NCBI GenBank assembly: GCA_949499045.1 | Contig: CATEEE010000006.1 | Span: forward strand, 1-20,020 | Source: Marinobacterium sp. xm-d-530 | GTDB lineage: Bacteria; Pseudomonadota; Gammaproteobacteria; Pseudomonadales; Balneatricaceae | Direction of reading: 5' to 3' | DNA: 20,020 bases | Shown: positions 1 through 8,086 of the stretch, in pieces | How positions within the stretch are numbered: position 1 is the stretch's first letter | Layout: every line of letters begins with the position of its first letter | The notes under the pieces: generated by a model | Told to the model about the DNA's origin: nothing | What the model saw: only the letters and a program-made list of their open reading frames with translations | Database searches by the model: none | Translations under genes and position numbers: made by a program

Positions 1-144
1 GTCGATGGCGCACCCATTGTGCGAGCCTGGAACCTAGTCCACACCCAATCCAAAGTACTCTCCCCTGCTGCAGAGGCGTTTCGGTACTTTATGCTAGAGC
101 GAGCAGAGAGTTTCTTAGCCGAACAGTTTGGGAGTTTTGAGTAA
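1..144 (+). CDS. LysR-family transcriptional regulator, C-terminal fragment (window edge)
   Basis: An open frame enters from the left edge and stops at TAA 142-144, giving 47 residues. The fragment carries an R-A-W-N-L-V-H stretch and then K-V-L-S-P-A-A-E-A-F-R-Y-F. This pattern is typical of the end of the effector-binding domain in LysR regulators of the CbbR/CysB-like kind, where a tryptophan strand precedes a conserved L-S-P-A-A-x-A-F helix. The DNA-binding half is outside the window, so the target and inducer cannot be told. The stop codon is the first base pair of a long hairpin (144-234). Assignment to LysR is by motif resemblance only. Confidence 0.7.
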   Translation, partial: VDGAPIVRAWNLVHTQSKVLSPAAEAFRYFMLERAESFLAEQFGSFE

Positions 145-234
145 AAGTGGTGTCAGACCAGCTAGGTGCCAGAGTAGACAGCGGTGTATCTAGTTCAACA
201 CTGCGGTGTCTGGCTTTAGCCTGACATCCACTTT
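144..234. repeat. Long imperfect inverted repeat / 91-nt hairpin
   Basis: Left arm 144-156 (AAAGTGGTGTCAG) pairs with 221-234 (CTGACA, a bulged T at 227, then CCACTTT), giving 13 bp. Further in, GCTA 161-164 pairs with TAGC 217-220, GCCAGA 168-173 with TCTGGC 209-214, and GCGGTGT 181-187 with ACACTGC 198-204 (one G-U pair). The apical loop is 188-197. About 30 pairs are spread over 91 nt. There is no run of T after it, so it is not a classical terminator. It begins on the stop codon of the LysR fragment. It could be a structured 3' UTR, a non-autonomous palindromic element, or part of a repeat cluster with the two hairpins that follow. Confidence 0.65.
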
Positions 235-238
235 CTAG

Positions 239-263
239 GCGTTTTCCAGTGGGGCGGAAAAGC
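239..263. repeat. Small hairpin between the 91-nt hairpin and the REP-like element
   Basis: GC 239-240 and TTTTCC 242-247 pair with GGAAAA 256-261 and GC 262-263, with one bulged G at 241 and an 8-nt loop. It is the second of three hairpins that nearly fill the gap between two convergent genes. No T-run follows on the plus strand and none is obvious on the minus strand. It may only contribute to 3'-end structure. Confidence 0.45.
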
Positions 264-270
264 TTACCAG

Positions 271-319
271 CGGATGACAGGCTGAAGGCCTGTCACCGAC
301 AAGACCGCTCCTACTCTAA
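271..319 (-). repeat. REP-like palindromic element, copy A
   Basis: TGACAGGC 275-282 and GCCTGTCA 288-295 form a perfect 8-bp stem with a 5-nt loop. CGG 271-273 and CCG 296-298 extend it past a bulged A. Read on the minus strand, the element starts TTAGAG-TAGGAGCGGTCTTGTCGG and then enters the palindrome. A GTAGGAG-type head followed by a GC-rich palindrome recalls the REP elements of Pseudomonas and relatives (from memory, not searched). It lies immediately after the DAHP synthase stop codon. Bases 288-308 match 14713-14733 at 18 of 21 positions. Confidence 0.55.
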
Positions 320-1669
320 TTACTTCCGCGCTGCTTTTAGCGTGTCCGCGATCATAAACGCTAACTCAAGTGACTGGTCGGCATTTAGGCGAGGATCACA
401 CTGGGTGATGTAGCGCTCTGCCAGTGCAGATTCTGTGATTTGGTAGGCACCCCCGACACACTCGGTTACATGGTTACCGGTCATCTCAAAATGAACACCG
501 CCAGCATAACTCCCTTCAGCTTTATGGATTTCGAAGAAGGACTTCATTTCAGAGAGGATCGCTTCGACTGAACGAGTTTTGTAGCCGCTGCTCGCTTTTA
601 CGGTATTGCCATGCATCGGGTCGTTACTCCAAACGACATTGACACCCAGATCATTCACGGCACGCACTAGCTGTGGGAGGTGATCACCGATCTTATCAGC
701 ACCCATACGAGCGATCAGGTTGATACGACCTGCTTCGTTCTCTGGGTTTAAAATTTCTAGAAGACGTTTCAGATCATCCACTTGAGTGGTTGGGCCCACT
801 TTCACACCCACTGGGTTTTGCACGCCGCGCAGGAATTCAACATGCGCATGATCTGGCTGACGCGTGCGATCACCAATCCAGAGCATGTGCGCTGAACAGT
901 CATACCAACCGTTGGTCAAGCTATCCTGACGCGTTAACGCCTCTTCATAAGGCAACAGCAGGGCTTCGTGAGACGTATACAAAGTGGTCTCAGAGAGTTG
1001 CGGTGTGTTGTTTGAATTTAGGCCGCAGGCTGCCATAAACGACAACGCTTGATCAATCTGAGTAGCAAGCGCCTCATACTTTTCATGTGCAGGGGATTGT
1101 GACACAAACCCTTGGTTCCACTTATGCACCTGATGCAGATCGGCAAAGCCACCACGCGAGAATGCACGAAGTAGGTTCAACGTTGCTGACGATTGGTGAT
1201 AAGCCTTCAACATGCGCTCAGGATCTGGAATACGTGCTTCGGCTGTAAACTCCGCAGAATTGACGTTATCACCACGGTAAGAAGGCAGTTCGACACCATC
1301 AATTATCTCTGTATCGCTTGAACGAGGTTTGGCGAACTGACCAGCAATACGCCCCACCTTTACAACTGGACAACTGCCCGAGAAAGCCAACACTACAGCC
1401 ATCTGCATCAGCAGTTTAAACGTATCTTTAATCTTATCGGCACTGAACTCGTTAAAGCTCTCTGCACAGTCACCACCCTGTAACAGAAACGCTTCACCAC
1501 GACTGACACGTGCTAAATCCGCCTTCAAAGATCGGATCTCTCCTGCAAATACCAAGGGTGGCTGTTGTTTAAGCTCAGCTTCGATGTTTTGCAGTGCCTT
1601 TAGGTCTGGATAAGTCGGTAACTGTTTAACCGGCAGATCGCGCCAGCTATTGGGCGTCCATACGCTCAT
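320..1669 (-). CDS. Class II 3-deoxy-D-arabino-heptulosonate 7-phosphate (DAHP) synthase
   Basis: Cytoplasmic enzyme of the first shikimate step, condensing phosphoenolpyruvate and erythrose 4-phosphate to DAHP. The 449 residues match the class II (plant and actinobacterial type) length. Motifs in order are RGEAFLLQGGDCAESF (residues 57-72), KVGRIAGQFAKPRS (104-117), WIGDRTR (264-270), HGNTVKASSGYKTR (353-366), HFEMTGNHVTEC (393-404) and CDPRLN (424-429). The four expected metal ligands are C68, H353, E395 and D425. The last three have the same spacing as I recall for the Mycobacterium enzyme. The ATG start has an AAGGA ribosome site about 10 nt upstream. It lies 44 bp downstream of the AEC permease on the same strand, so the two may be cotranscribed. 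A REP-like hairpin follows the stop. No fused chorismate mutase or extra regulatory domain is present. Which feedback inhibitor it answers to cannot be read here. Confidence 0.95.
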   Translation of the reverse strand: MSVWTPNSWRDLPVKQLPTYPDLKALQNIEAELKQQPPLVFAGEIRSLKADLARVSRGEAFLLQGGDCAESFNEFSADKIKDTFKLLMQMAVVLAFSGSCPVVKVGRIAGQFAKPRSSDTEIIDGVELPSYRGDNVNSAEFTAEARIPDPERMLKAYHQSSATLNLLRAFSRGGFADLHQVHKWNQGFVSQSPAHEKYEALATQIDQALSFMAACGLNSNNTPQLSETTLYTSHEALLLPYEEALTRQDSLTNGWYDCSAHMLWIGDRTRQPDHAHVEFLRGVQNPVGVKVGPTTQVDDLKRLLEILNPENEAGRINLIARMGADKIGDHLPQLVRAVNDLGVNVVWSNDPMHGNTVKASSGYKTRSVEAILSEMKSFFEIHKAEGSYAGGVHFEMTGNHVTECVGGAYQITESALAERYITQCDPRLNADQSLELAFMIADTLKAARK

Positions 1670-1713
1670 GGGGTTATTTCCTTTAGGTGGTGTTTAAAGA
1701 GTTTGCTAGTCTA

Positions 1714-2661
1714 CTAAATTAATGCCAATAACTGCAGTAGGTAGAGACCAAAAGTTATCGTGATCATCGAGACGAACGTCGTCAGAACGATGATATTGGC
1801 AGCAAGTTCATCGTCATCCCCTGCAATTTTCGCCATAACATAACTGGCAGCCGCTGTTGGCGAAGCCAGGAACAGAAACAGAGTCCCCAACTCCATTCCA
1901 TTGATACCCAAATAGGCACCTATCGCTGTGAATACCAGCGGCACCCAAATCAACTTCACCAGCGTGGCGTTAACGGCTAGCCAACCAGAGAGACGAAAGG
2001 CTTTTAACGATAAGGTTGCGCCAATGCAGAGCAGAGCTAGCGGCAGTGACATAGAACCAAACAGATGCGCCGACTCCTCTAACCAGAGAGGCAATCGCAG
2101 ATGCAAGAGTGACAGCAGAGCACCGATTAATACCCCAATAATCATCGGGTTCAACACCACCTCTTTTGCAACAACCAATGGTGTGGGGCGGTAGCGAGTA
2201 CTGAAGACAGAGAAGAGCACGACCGAAAGACCGTTGTTTAAGATGCCCGCTAAACCTGCCATCAAACCCGCAACTTGTAACCCCTCATCACCATAGAGAC
2301 TCAGCACCAAAGCCAAGGCAATAATGCCGTGATTGCCCCTAAAACCCGCTTGAATAAAGACAGCACGTTGATCCGGCCGAATCCAAAAGTAGGCTATGAA
2401 CCCCATTAGAATCACTACCGCGAAGTTGGCTAGGATATAGTAGCCAAACAGAACAGAATCAAGCAGACCAACAACATCAGCTCGGTAGGTGGCCAAACCC
2501 AATAGAGTTGGCAGTGTCGCCTTGTAGACCAACATTGATGCGCCACTGATAAAACCCTCACTTAACAGATTAAAACGTTTTAGCAGCAGTCCGATGATGA
2601 CCAGAGAGAAAATTGGGGCAGTAACAGCAAATATTTGAGCAAACAGCTCGAAGTGATTCAT
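1714..2661 (-). CDS. AEC-family (auxin efflux carrier-like) inner-membrane transporter
   Basis: A 315-residue integral membrane protein of the bile/arsenite/riboflavin-transporter superfamily (AEC family), in the same group as bacterial malonate and malate permeases. It begins MNHFELFAQIFAVTAP followed by a first hydrophobic helix. About ten hydrophobic segments follow in two halves. The second half carries LLCIGATLSLKAFRLSGW and, near the end, SPTAAASYVMA, both usual for the family. The frame is open for 44 more codons upstream (to 2793), but that stretch is not hydrophobic and runs close to mfd. The ATG at 2661 starts directly at the family N terminus and has a weak GGA site. The substrate is unknown; family members mostly move carboxylates. 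The shared strand and short gap with the DAHP synthase gene suggest one transcript, but nothing seen ties the transporter to aromatic metabolism. Confidence 0.85.
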   Translation of the reverse strand: MNHFELFAQIFAVTAPIFSLVIIGLLLKRFNLLSEGFISGASMLVYKATLPTLLGLATYRADVVGLLDSVLFGYYILANFAVVILMGFIAYFWIRPDQRAVFIQAGFRGNHGIIALALVLSLYGDEGLQVAGLMAGLAGILNNGLSVVLFSVFSTRYRPTPLVVAKEVVLNPMIIGVLIGALLSLLHLRLPLWLEESAHLFGSMSLPLALLCIGATLSLKAFRLSGWLAVNATLVKLIWVPLVFTAIGAYLGINGMELGTLFLFLASPTAAASYVMAKIAGDDDELAANIIVLTTFVSMITITFGLYLLQLLALI

Positions 2662-2818
2662 GCGATTCCAAGTCCATGTGGAGAAGAGCGCTATTATGGC
2701 CGATACCCCTTCTTCGAAACAGGGAAAAACCGTGATTTTTTCTCTACTTACCTGCCCTAATCGATGATTGATCGCTACAATAGAATTTTTCACATGCTAT
2801 TTTCATTGGAGTCCAAGC

Positions 2819-5800
2819 TTGTCAGGTCTAGATCAGTTTATTGCCCCCACTAAAGCCGGTGATTTACGCCGTATTGGTGATGTAAAAGGGGCCGCCACCG
2901 GTTGGTTAATCGATCAGATACGTGGCAAGCATCAAGGACCTATCTTGATGCTGTGTAACGACAGTGAGAGCGCAAGTCGTATTCGTCGCGAGATACGTTT
3001 TTTTGCGGGTGATGCTCTGCCTGTCATGCTCTTTCCAGATTGGGAAACGCTAGCTTACGATAGCTTCTCTCCGCATCAGGATATTACTTCCACTCGCTTA
3101 GAGACCCTTTACCGACTTCAAGGATTGAAATCGGGTGTTATTGTCGTGCCAGCCTCGACGGCGATGCAGCGTGTCGCACCCAAAGAGTTTGTCAGTGGTA
3201 ATGTCTTTTGGCTTGAGAAAGGCCAGCTATTAGACGCTGATAGGATGCGTGAGCAACTGATCGATGCGGGATATAATTTAGTTGATACGGTGTATGAGCA
3301 CGGTGAATTTGCTGTACGTGGCGCTATTATTGATTTGTACCCAACGGGCACCAGTGCGCCTCTGCGTATCGATCTATTTGATGATGAGATTGATACTCTT
3401 AGGACGTTTGATCCAGAGACACAGCGCTCTATTGAGCAGATTGAACGTATTCGAATTTTGCCGGCACGTGAGTACCCCTTCCACTCCAATGCGATTGATG
3501 GCTTTAAACAGCGCTGGCGTCAGCGTTTTGATGTCGACTATGGCAACTGCCCTATCTACCAGGACATCTCAAGCGGCTTAGCACCTGCGGGTATCGAATA
3601 CTATCTGCCGCTTTTCTTTGAACAGTGCTCTACCCTATTCGATTATCTTCCTGAATCAACCCTAGTGATTCAGCAGAAAGGGATACTTGAAGCAGCATCA
3701 CAATTCCACAGCGGTGTAGTGAGTCGGCATAACGAACGTCAAGGCGATATCACTCGCCCAATTTTGACACCGGATGAACTCTTTTTAACACCTGATTCAT
3801 TGGCAAGTGACTTAAAACGCTGGCCGAGCATTCGACTCAACTCTGAGCCGGAAGAGGTTAAACCAGGGCGTGAAAATATCGGTGCGACCGAACCTCCCAG
3901 CCTAAGCACCTCTCCCACGGCAGCAGAGCCTCTGCGACCACTGGCCAATCACCTAGAAAAAGCCACAACACCTGTTCTCATTCTGGCTGAATCAGCAGGC
4001 CGTCGCGAATCGCTTTTGACGCAGCTACAAGCGATGTCAATTAAGCCGGCTCAACTCGAAAGCTGGCAAGCTTTTTTGGGCAGCAATGAGACGCTTGCCA
4101 TCAGCGTTGCACCGCTTGAACAGGGTCTCGCTATAACTGATCAATTTGAGGTGATTTCAGAGGCTCAGCTCTTTGGCAACCAGGTCTTTCAACGGCGCCG
4201 TCGCCAACGTGAACAGAGTGATGCCGATCAGGCTGTTAAATCACTCTCGGAATTGAGTATTGGTAATCCAGTGGTCCACATTGATCACGGTGTAGGGCGC
4301 TATTTAGGACTTCAAACGATCGATTTAGACGGATCAGCAACTGAGTTTCTGACTCTACAGTATGCTAATGACGCTAAACTCTATGTACCCGTATCCTCTC
4401 TTCATTTGATTAGCCGTTACACCGGCGCGAGTGAAGAGTCTGCACCGCTTCACCGTTTAGGAACAGAACAGTGGTCCAAAGCACGACGTAAAGCGGCTGA
4501 AAAAGTCCGTGATGCAGCAGCCGAACTGTTAGACATTTACGCACGTCGTGCGGCTCGTCAGGGTTACCAGTACAGCATTGATGATGCTATGTACGATCAA
4601 TTCTCCCGCGCCTTCCCCTTTGAGGAGACGCCTGATCAAGCGATGGCCATTGAGGCGGTGCGCCGAGATATGCAAGCAGTCCAACCTATGGATCGCCTAG
4701 TCTGTGGTGATGTTGGCTTCGGTAAGACGGAAGTCGCTATGCGAGCGGCTTTCATTGCGGCACAAGCTGGCAAACAGGTGGCCGTGCTGGTTCCCACTAC
4801 CCTGCTTGCGCAACAGCACTTTGAGAATTTCCGTGATCGTTTCGCCGACTGGCCTATGGAGGTCGATCTGATCTCGCGCTTTAAAACAGCTAAACAACAG
4901 GATCAGATTGCGGCCAAAGTAGAAGCGGGACAAGTCGATATTCTGATTGGTACTCACAAACTGATTCAGGGCGACCTGAAATTCAGCAATCTAGGGCTAC
5001 TGATTATCGATGAGGAGCACCGCTTTGGGGTACAGCAGAAAGAGAAGCTCAAGTCGCTCCGTTCTGAAGTTGATATTCTTACAATGACAGCCACACCGAT
5101 CCCTCGTACTCTCAACATGGCGATGTCAGGCATGCGGGATCTCTCAATCATTGCAACAGCGCCTGCCAAGCGCCTATCGGTTAAAACCTTTGTCCGCCAA
5201 TCAGATACAGCTTTGATTAAAGAGGCCATTTTGCGCGAGTTACTTCGCGGTGGTCAGGTCTACTATCTGCACAACGAAGTTAAAACCATAGAGCAGACCG
5301 CTAAAGAGTTGGCTGAACTCATTCCAGAAGCTCGAATCGGTATTGGCCATGGTCAGATGCGCGAGCGTGAACTCGAACAGGTGATGAGCGACTTCTACCA
5401 CAAGCGATTTAACGTTTTGGTCTCCACCACCATCATCGAAACGGGTATCGACGTTCCTAACGCTAACACCATTATCATTGATCGTGCTGATAAGTTTGGC
5501 CTAGCCCAGCTGCATCAGCTACGGGGTCGCGTCGGACGTTCACACCACCAGGCTTACGCTTACCTGTTGACGCCACACCATAAATCGATGACCTCAGATG
5601 CCGCCAAACGCCTGGAAGCGATTGTCGAAGCGAGCACACTCGGGGCAGGCTTTACCCTAGCAACCCACGATCTTGAAATACGAGGTGCCGGTGAGCTATT
5701 GGGTGAGGAGCAATCGGGTCAAATGCAGACGATTGGCTTCTCACTCTACATGGAGATGTTGGAACAGGCTGTAGAGTCGATCAAAGAGGGTAAAACGCCC

Positions 5801-6268
5801 AACTTTGATCAGCCTCTACACCACGGCTGTGAAGTGAACTTACACCTACCTGCACTGATTCCCGATGACTATCTGCCGGATGTGCATAACCGCCTTACAC
5901 TCTATAAACGAATTGCCAATGCCGGCAATGATGAGGAGTTGCGTGAACTTCAGGTTGAGATGATCGATCGTTTTGGTCTGCTACCAACACCTCTTCAGAA
6001 CCTAATCAGACAGACCTCTATCAAGCTGAGGGCCGAGAAGCTCGATATCATCAAGCTGGATGCGGGTGCTGGGTCAGGACGCTTGGAGTTTGCTGAAGAG
6101 ACCTGTGTGGATCCTTACACCCTTGTAAAACTTGTGCAGACACAGCCAAAGGTCTATAAACTCGATGGGGCAACTGCATTTAAGTTCAGTGTACCGATGG
6201 AAAACAGTGAAACTCGATTCCAGACAGTTGAAGCCCTGCTTGATACACTGACACCGGCAGGTGATTGA
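2819..6268 (+). CDS. mfd: Transcription-repair coupling factor Mfd
   Basis: ATP-driven DNA translocase that displaces RNA polymerase stalled at lesions and recruits UvrA for nucleotide-excision repair. An N-terminal UvrB-like part has DWETLAYDSFSPHQDI (residues 74-89). The RNA-polymerase interaction domain starts near VVHIDHGVGRYLGLQ (485 on). Walker A GDVGFGKT is at 630-637 and the DEEH box at 731-734. GRVGRSHHQAYAYLL and the translocation motif with IRGAGELLGEEQSG (about 950-970) follow, and the C-terminal UvrA-masking domain ends the protein. The chosen start is TTG at 2819, preceded by GGAG at 7 nt. It gives 1149 residues, as usual for the family, and begins next to the conserved VKAG-like segment (here TKAG). 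The upstream in-frame ATG at 2768 would add 17 unconserved residues without a better ribosome site. A proline/serine/glutamate-rich linker lies around residues 341-375. csiV follows with almost no gap. Confidence 0.97.
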   Translation: MSGLDQFIAPTKAGDLRRIGDVKGAATGWLIDQIRGKHQGPILMLCNDSESASRIRREIRFFAGDALPVMLFPDWETLAYDSFSPHQDITSTRLETLYRLQGLKSGVIVVPASTAMQRVAPKEFVSGNVFWLEKGQLLDADRMREQLIDAGYNLVDTVYEHGEFAVRGAIIDLYPTGTSAPLRIDLFDDEIDTLRTFDPETQRSIEQIERIRILPAREYPFHSNAIDGFKQRWRQRFDVDYGNCPIYQDISSGLAPAGIEYYLPLFFEQCSTLFDYLPESTLVIQQKGILEAASQFHSGVVSRHNERQGDITRPILTPDELFLTPDSLASDLKRWPSIRLNSEPEEVKPGRENIGATEPPSLSTSPTAAEPLRPLANHLEKATTPVLILAESAGRRESLLTQLQAMSIKPAQLESWQAFLGSNETLAISVAPLEQGLAITDQFEVISEAQLFGNQVFQRRRRQREQSDADQAVKSLSELSIGNPVVHIDHGVGRYLGLQTIDLDGSATEFLTLQYANDAKLYVPVSSLHLISRYTGASEESAPLHRLGTEQWSKARRKAAEKVRDAAAELLDIYARRAARQGYQYSIDDAMYDQFSRAFPFEETPDQAMAIEAVRRDMQAVQPMDRLVCGDVGFGKTEVAMRAAFIAAQAGKQVAVLVPTTLLAQQHFENFRDRFADWPMEVDLISRFKTAKQQDQIAAKVEAGQVDILIGTHKLIQGDLKFSNLGLLIIDEEHRFGVQQKEKLKSLRSEVDILTMTATPIPRTLNMAMSGMRDLSIIATAPAKRLSVKTFVRQSDTALIKEAILRELLRGGQVYYLHNEVKTIEQTAKELAELIPEARIGIGHGQMRERELEQVMSDFYHKRFNVLVSTTIIETGIDVPNANTIIIDRADKFGLAQLHQLRGRVGRSHHQAYAYLLTPHHKSMTSDAAKRLEAIVEASTLGAGFTLATHDLEIRGAGELLGEEQSGQMQTIGFSLYMEMLEQAVESIKEGKTPNFDQPLHHGCEVNLHLPALIPDDYLPDVHNRLTLYKRIANAGNDEELRELQVEMIDRFGLLPTPLQNLIRQTSIKLRAEKLDIIKLDAGAGSGRLEFAEETCVDPYTLVKLVQTQPKVYKLDGATAFKFSVPMENSETRFQTVEALLDTLTPAGD

Positions 6269-6293
6269 TTTGAACCTTCAGGAGCACATTAGA

Positions 6294-6959
6294 GTGAGAG
6301 TGATTGCAACGACCCTTCTGCTATTGGCTAGTATCGGTCAAGCCGTGGCTGACGATGAAGTGATCAAGTTAGCGGTTGCACCTGAACTCATCGGTGAAGA
6401 GAGTCTTTACACGGTTGAAGTGGTTATTTTCAAACAGGCCCAAACCGATAACGTGAGCGAAACCTGGCCGACCGATCTAGAGGACATTGAATTCAGCAAT
6501 GCTGCGCTTCCAATGGTCAATGATGGCGAACCTTTAACACTGAATGAAGAGTTGCCAATCACCACTTTTGCGCTAACCGAACAAGCCAATCGCCTGACGA
6601 AAAAGGGGTATGAACTGCTCTATCACAATAGCTGGTTAGGTCAGTTCAAACCTGGCGCTAACAGCACGACCCTATTGCTGGACGCCTTCGGGAACTTCGA
6701 GGGAACACTTCGTATTGAGCGTCAGCGCTATCTGCACGTCTACCCATCGATCAACTACTACCCTAATGGTTTAAGCCTGACCGACGAGCCGGTTGAGACC
6801 ATTCGCTTTGAAGAGTCGCGTCGCATGCGCTCAAAAGATCTGCACTACATTGATCACCCAGTCCTTGGGATGCTGGTGCTGTTTAGACCGGTTGAAGCGC
6901 TAGAGCTGGAGGCCACCGAATTGATGACCTTCATAGAGACGCCGAACGCTATTAACTAA
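6294..6959 (+). CDS. csiV: CsiV-family periplasmic protein
   Basis: A 221-residue exported protein. It has a basic start (M-R-V-R), a hydrophobic core (IATTLLLLASIG) and a probable cleavage after QAVA, leaving DDEV. The mature part has YTVEVVIFKQ, the strand that marks the CsiV family, and later TLRIERQRYLHVYPSINYY and HPVLGMLVLF. CsiV was described in Vibrio as a peptidoglycan-binding partner in cell-wall assembly under stress. Placement directly after mfd is typical of gammaproteobacteria and supports the call. The GTG start at 6294 is chosen because AGGAG at 6280-6284 sits 9 nt before it. An in-frame GTG at 6261, overlapping the end of mfd, would put extra polar residues before the signal peptide. 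The gene overlaps the convergent mscS gene by 4 bp, with no terminator between. Confidence 0.85.
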   Translation: MRVIATTLLLLASIGQAVADDEVIKLAVAPELIGEESLYTVEVVIFKQAQTDNVSETWPTDLEDIEFSNAALPMVNDGEPLTLNEELPITTFALTEQANRLTKKGYELLYHNSWLGQFKPGANSTTLLLDAFGNFEGTLRIERQRYLHVYPSINYYPNGLSLTDEPVETIRFEESRRMRSKDLHYIDHPVLGMLVLFRPVEALELEATELMTFIETPNAIN

Positions 6960-8062
6960 TTCGATGGCGCTTCATTAGGAGCGATATGAATGGTAGAGGT
7001 TGGGAAGGCAATCTCTGCTCCACGCGCTTCAACCAGATTAATAATTTTTACCAATACATCCTGTTTAACAGAGTGGAACTCCACCCAATTCACTGTTTTA
7101 GTAAAGGTGTAGACCATGATATCGATCGATGAAGCACCGAAGTGGTTTAGATTGACTATCAACGTTTGAGTCTGATCGATCTCATTATGGCTCTGCAACA
7201 TCGCTTTAATATCGGCCACTATCTGCTCAACCACAGCCGCATCATCATAACGAACACCAATGGTCTCGTAGATGCGACGGTTGGTCATGCGCGATGGATT
7301 CTCAACCGCAATACTGGCAAACGTTGAGTTAGGCACGTAGAGCGGGCGTTTATCAAAGGTACGAATACGCGTTAAACGCCAGCCAATCTCTTCAACGGTA
7401 CCTTCAATCTCTTTGTCAGGTGAGCGAATCCAATCCCCCACTTTGAATGGGCGATCCATATAGATCATCAAACCACCAAAGAAGTTAGCCAGCAGGTCTT
7501 TCGCCGCAAAACCGACGGCTAAACCACCGACACCACCGAACGCTAGGATACCCGATACGCTCACGCCCAAATGCTGAAGCAGCACCAGACCAGCAAACAA
7601 AAGAACCGTTAAGCGCAGCAGTTTGGCAACCGCATCAGCGGTGGTTCGATCAACTCCAGGGCGGCCTGAAACCCCCTCAATTAACTGCAGCTCAACTCGT
7701 TTTATCAGACGGATCAAGGTCCATGCCACGAGTAAAATATACGCTAACGAGCGCAAAGATTGAGTCAGAACCAGATCGATCTCATCCAATGCACGAGCTG
7801 CAATATCCAGAGAGAGGGTGATACCCACTACCCAGACCAGAAGACTTAAAGGGGCACGCACGGTGTCAATGAACACCTGATTCCAAACAGACGATAGATT
7901 ATTGATGAATGGAATCAGTCGATTCAGCAAGGTGTTACTGATTATAGAGACATTAAAGGTCATCAAAAGAATCACGGCGCCTTGCAGCAACCACTGATAG
8001 TGATTCAGGGCAGGAATAGCACTTAGCAGCGGGTTAAGCACCCAACTTAACAATTCAGTCAC
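6956..8062 (-). CDS. Mechanosensitive ion channel, MscS family (YnaI-like)
   Basis: Inner-membrane channel that opens on membrane tension to release solutes after hypo-osmotic shock. The protein has 368 residues with about five membrane helices (roughly 23-43, 68-90, 100-120, 147-167, 170-200). The pore helix has a glycine/alanine-rich stretch, GGVGGLAVGFAAKDLLANFF (176-195), followed by MIYMDRPFKVGDWI (199-212) and VEEIGWRLTRIRTFD, then the beta and C-terminal cytoplasmic domains. More helices than MscS itself, and a length close to E. coli YnaI (about 343), favour the YnaI/MscM-like branch. The start is GTG with GGAG at 7 nt. It is the last gene of the sohB-ykuD-nagZ-mscS run, 24 bp after nagZ. 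Its 3' end overlaps csiV on the other strand. Confidence 0.92.
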   Translation of the reverse strand: MTELLSWVLNPLLSAIPALNHYQWLLQGAVILLMTFNVSIISNTLLNRLIPFINNLSSVWNQVFIDTVRAPLSLLVWVVGITLSLDIAARALDEIDLVLTQSLRSLAYILLVAWTLIRLIKRVELQLIEGVSGRPGVDRTTADAVAKLLRLTVLLFAGLVLLQHLGVSVSGILAFGGVGGLAVGFAAKDLLANFFGGLMIYMDRPFKVGDWIRSPDKEIEGTVEEIGWRLTRIRTFDKRPLYVPNSTFASIAVENPSRMTNRRIYETIGVRYDDAAVVEQIVADIKAMLQSHNEIDQTQTLIVNLNHFGASSIDIMVYTFTKTVNWVEFHSVKQDVLVKIINLVEARGAEIAFPTSTIHIAPNEAPSN

Positions 8063-8086
8063 TTAAAAACTCCAATAATCAACCAG

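Noticed and set aside
2662..2793. N-terminal extension of the AEC permease (start at 2793)
   Set aside because: The 44 extra residues are not hydrophobic and do not resemble the family N terminus. The ATG at 2661 opens directly on the first membrane helix and leaves room for the mfd and permease control regions.
2748..2803. Promoter for mfd (TACAAT, TAGAAT and TGC-TATTTT hexamers)
   Set aside because: None pairs with a -35 at an acceptable distance, and the best extended -10 would start transcription on the ribosome site. A promoter must be near, but I cannot place it.
3118..3489. Long open frames on the opposite strand or in other frames within mfd, nhaB, nagZ and others
   Set aside because: They overlap well-supported conserved genes entirely, lack ribosome sites and show no family motifs.
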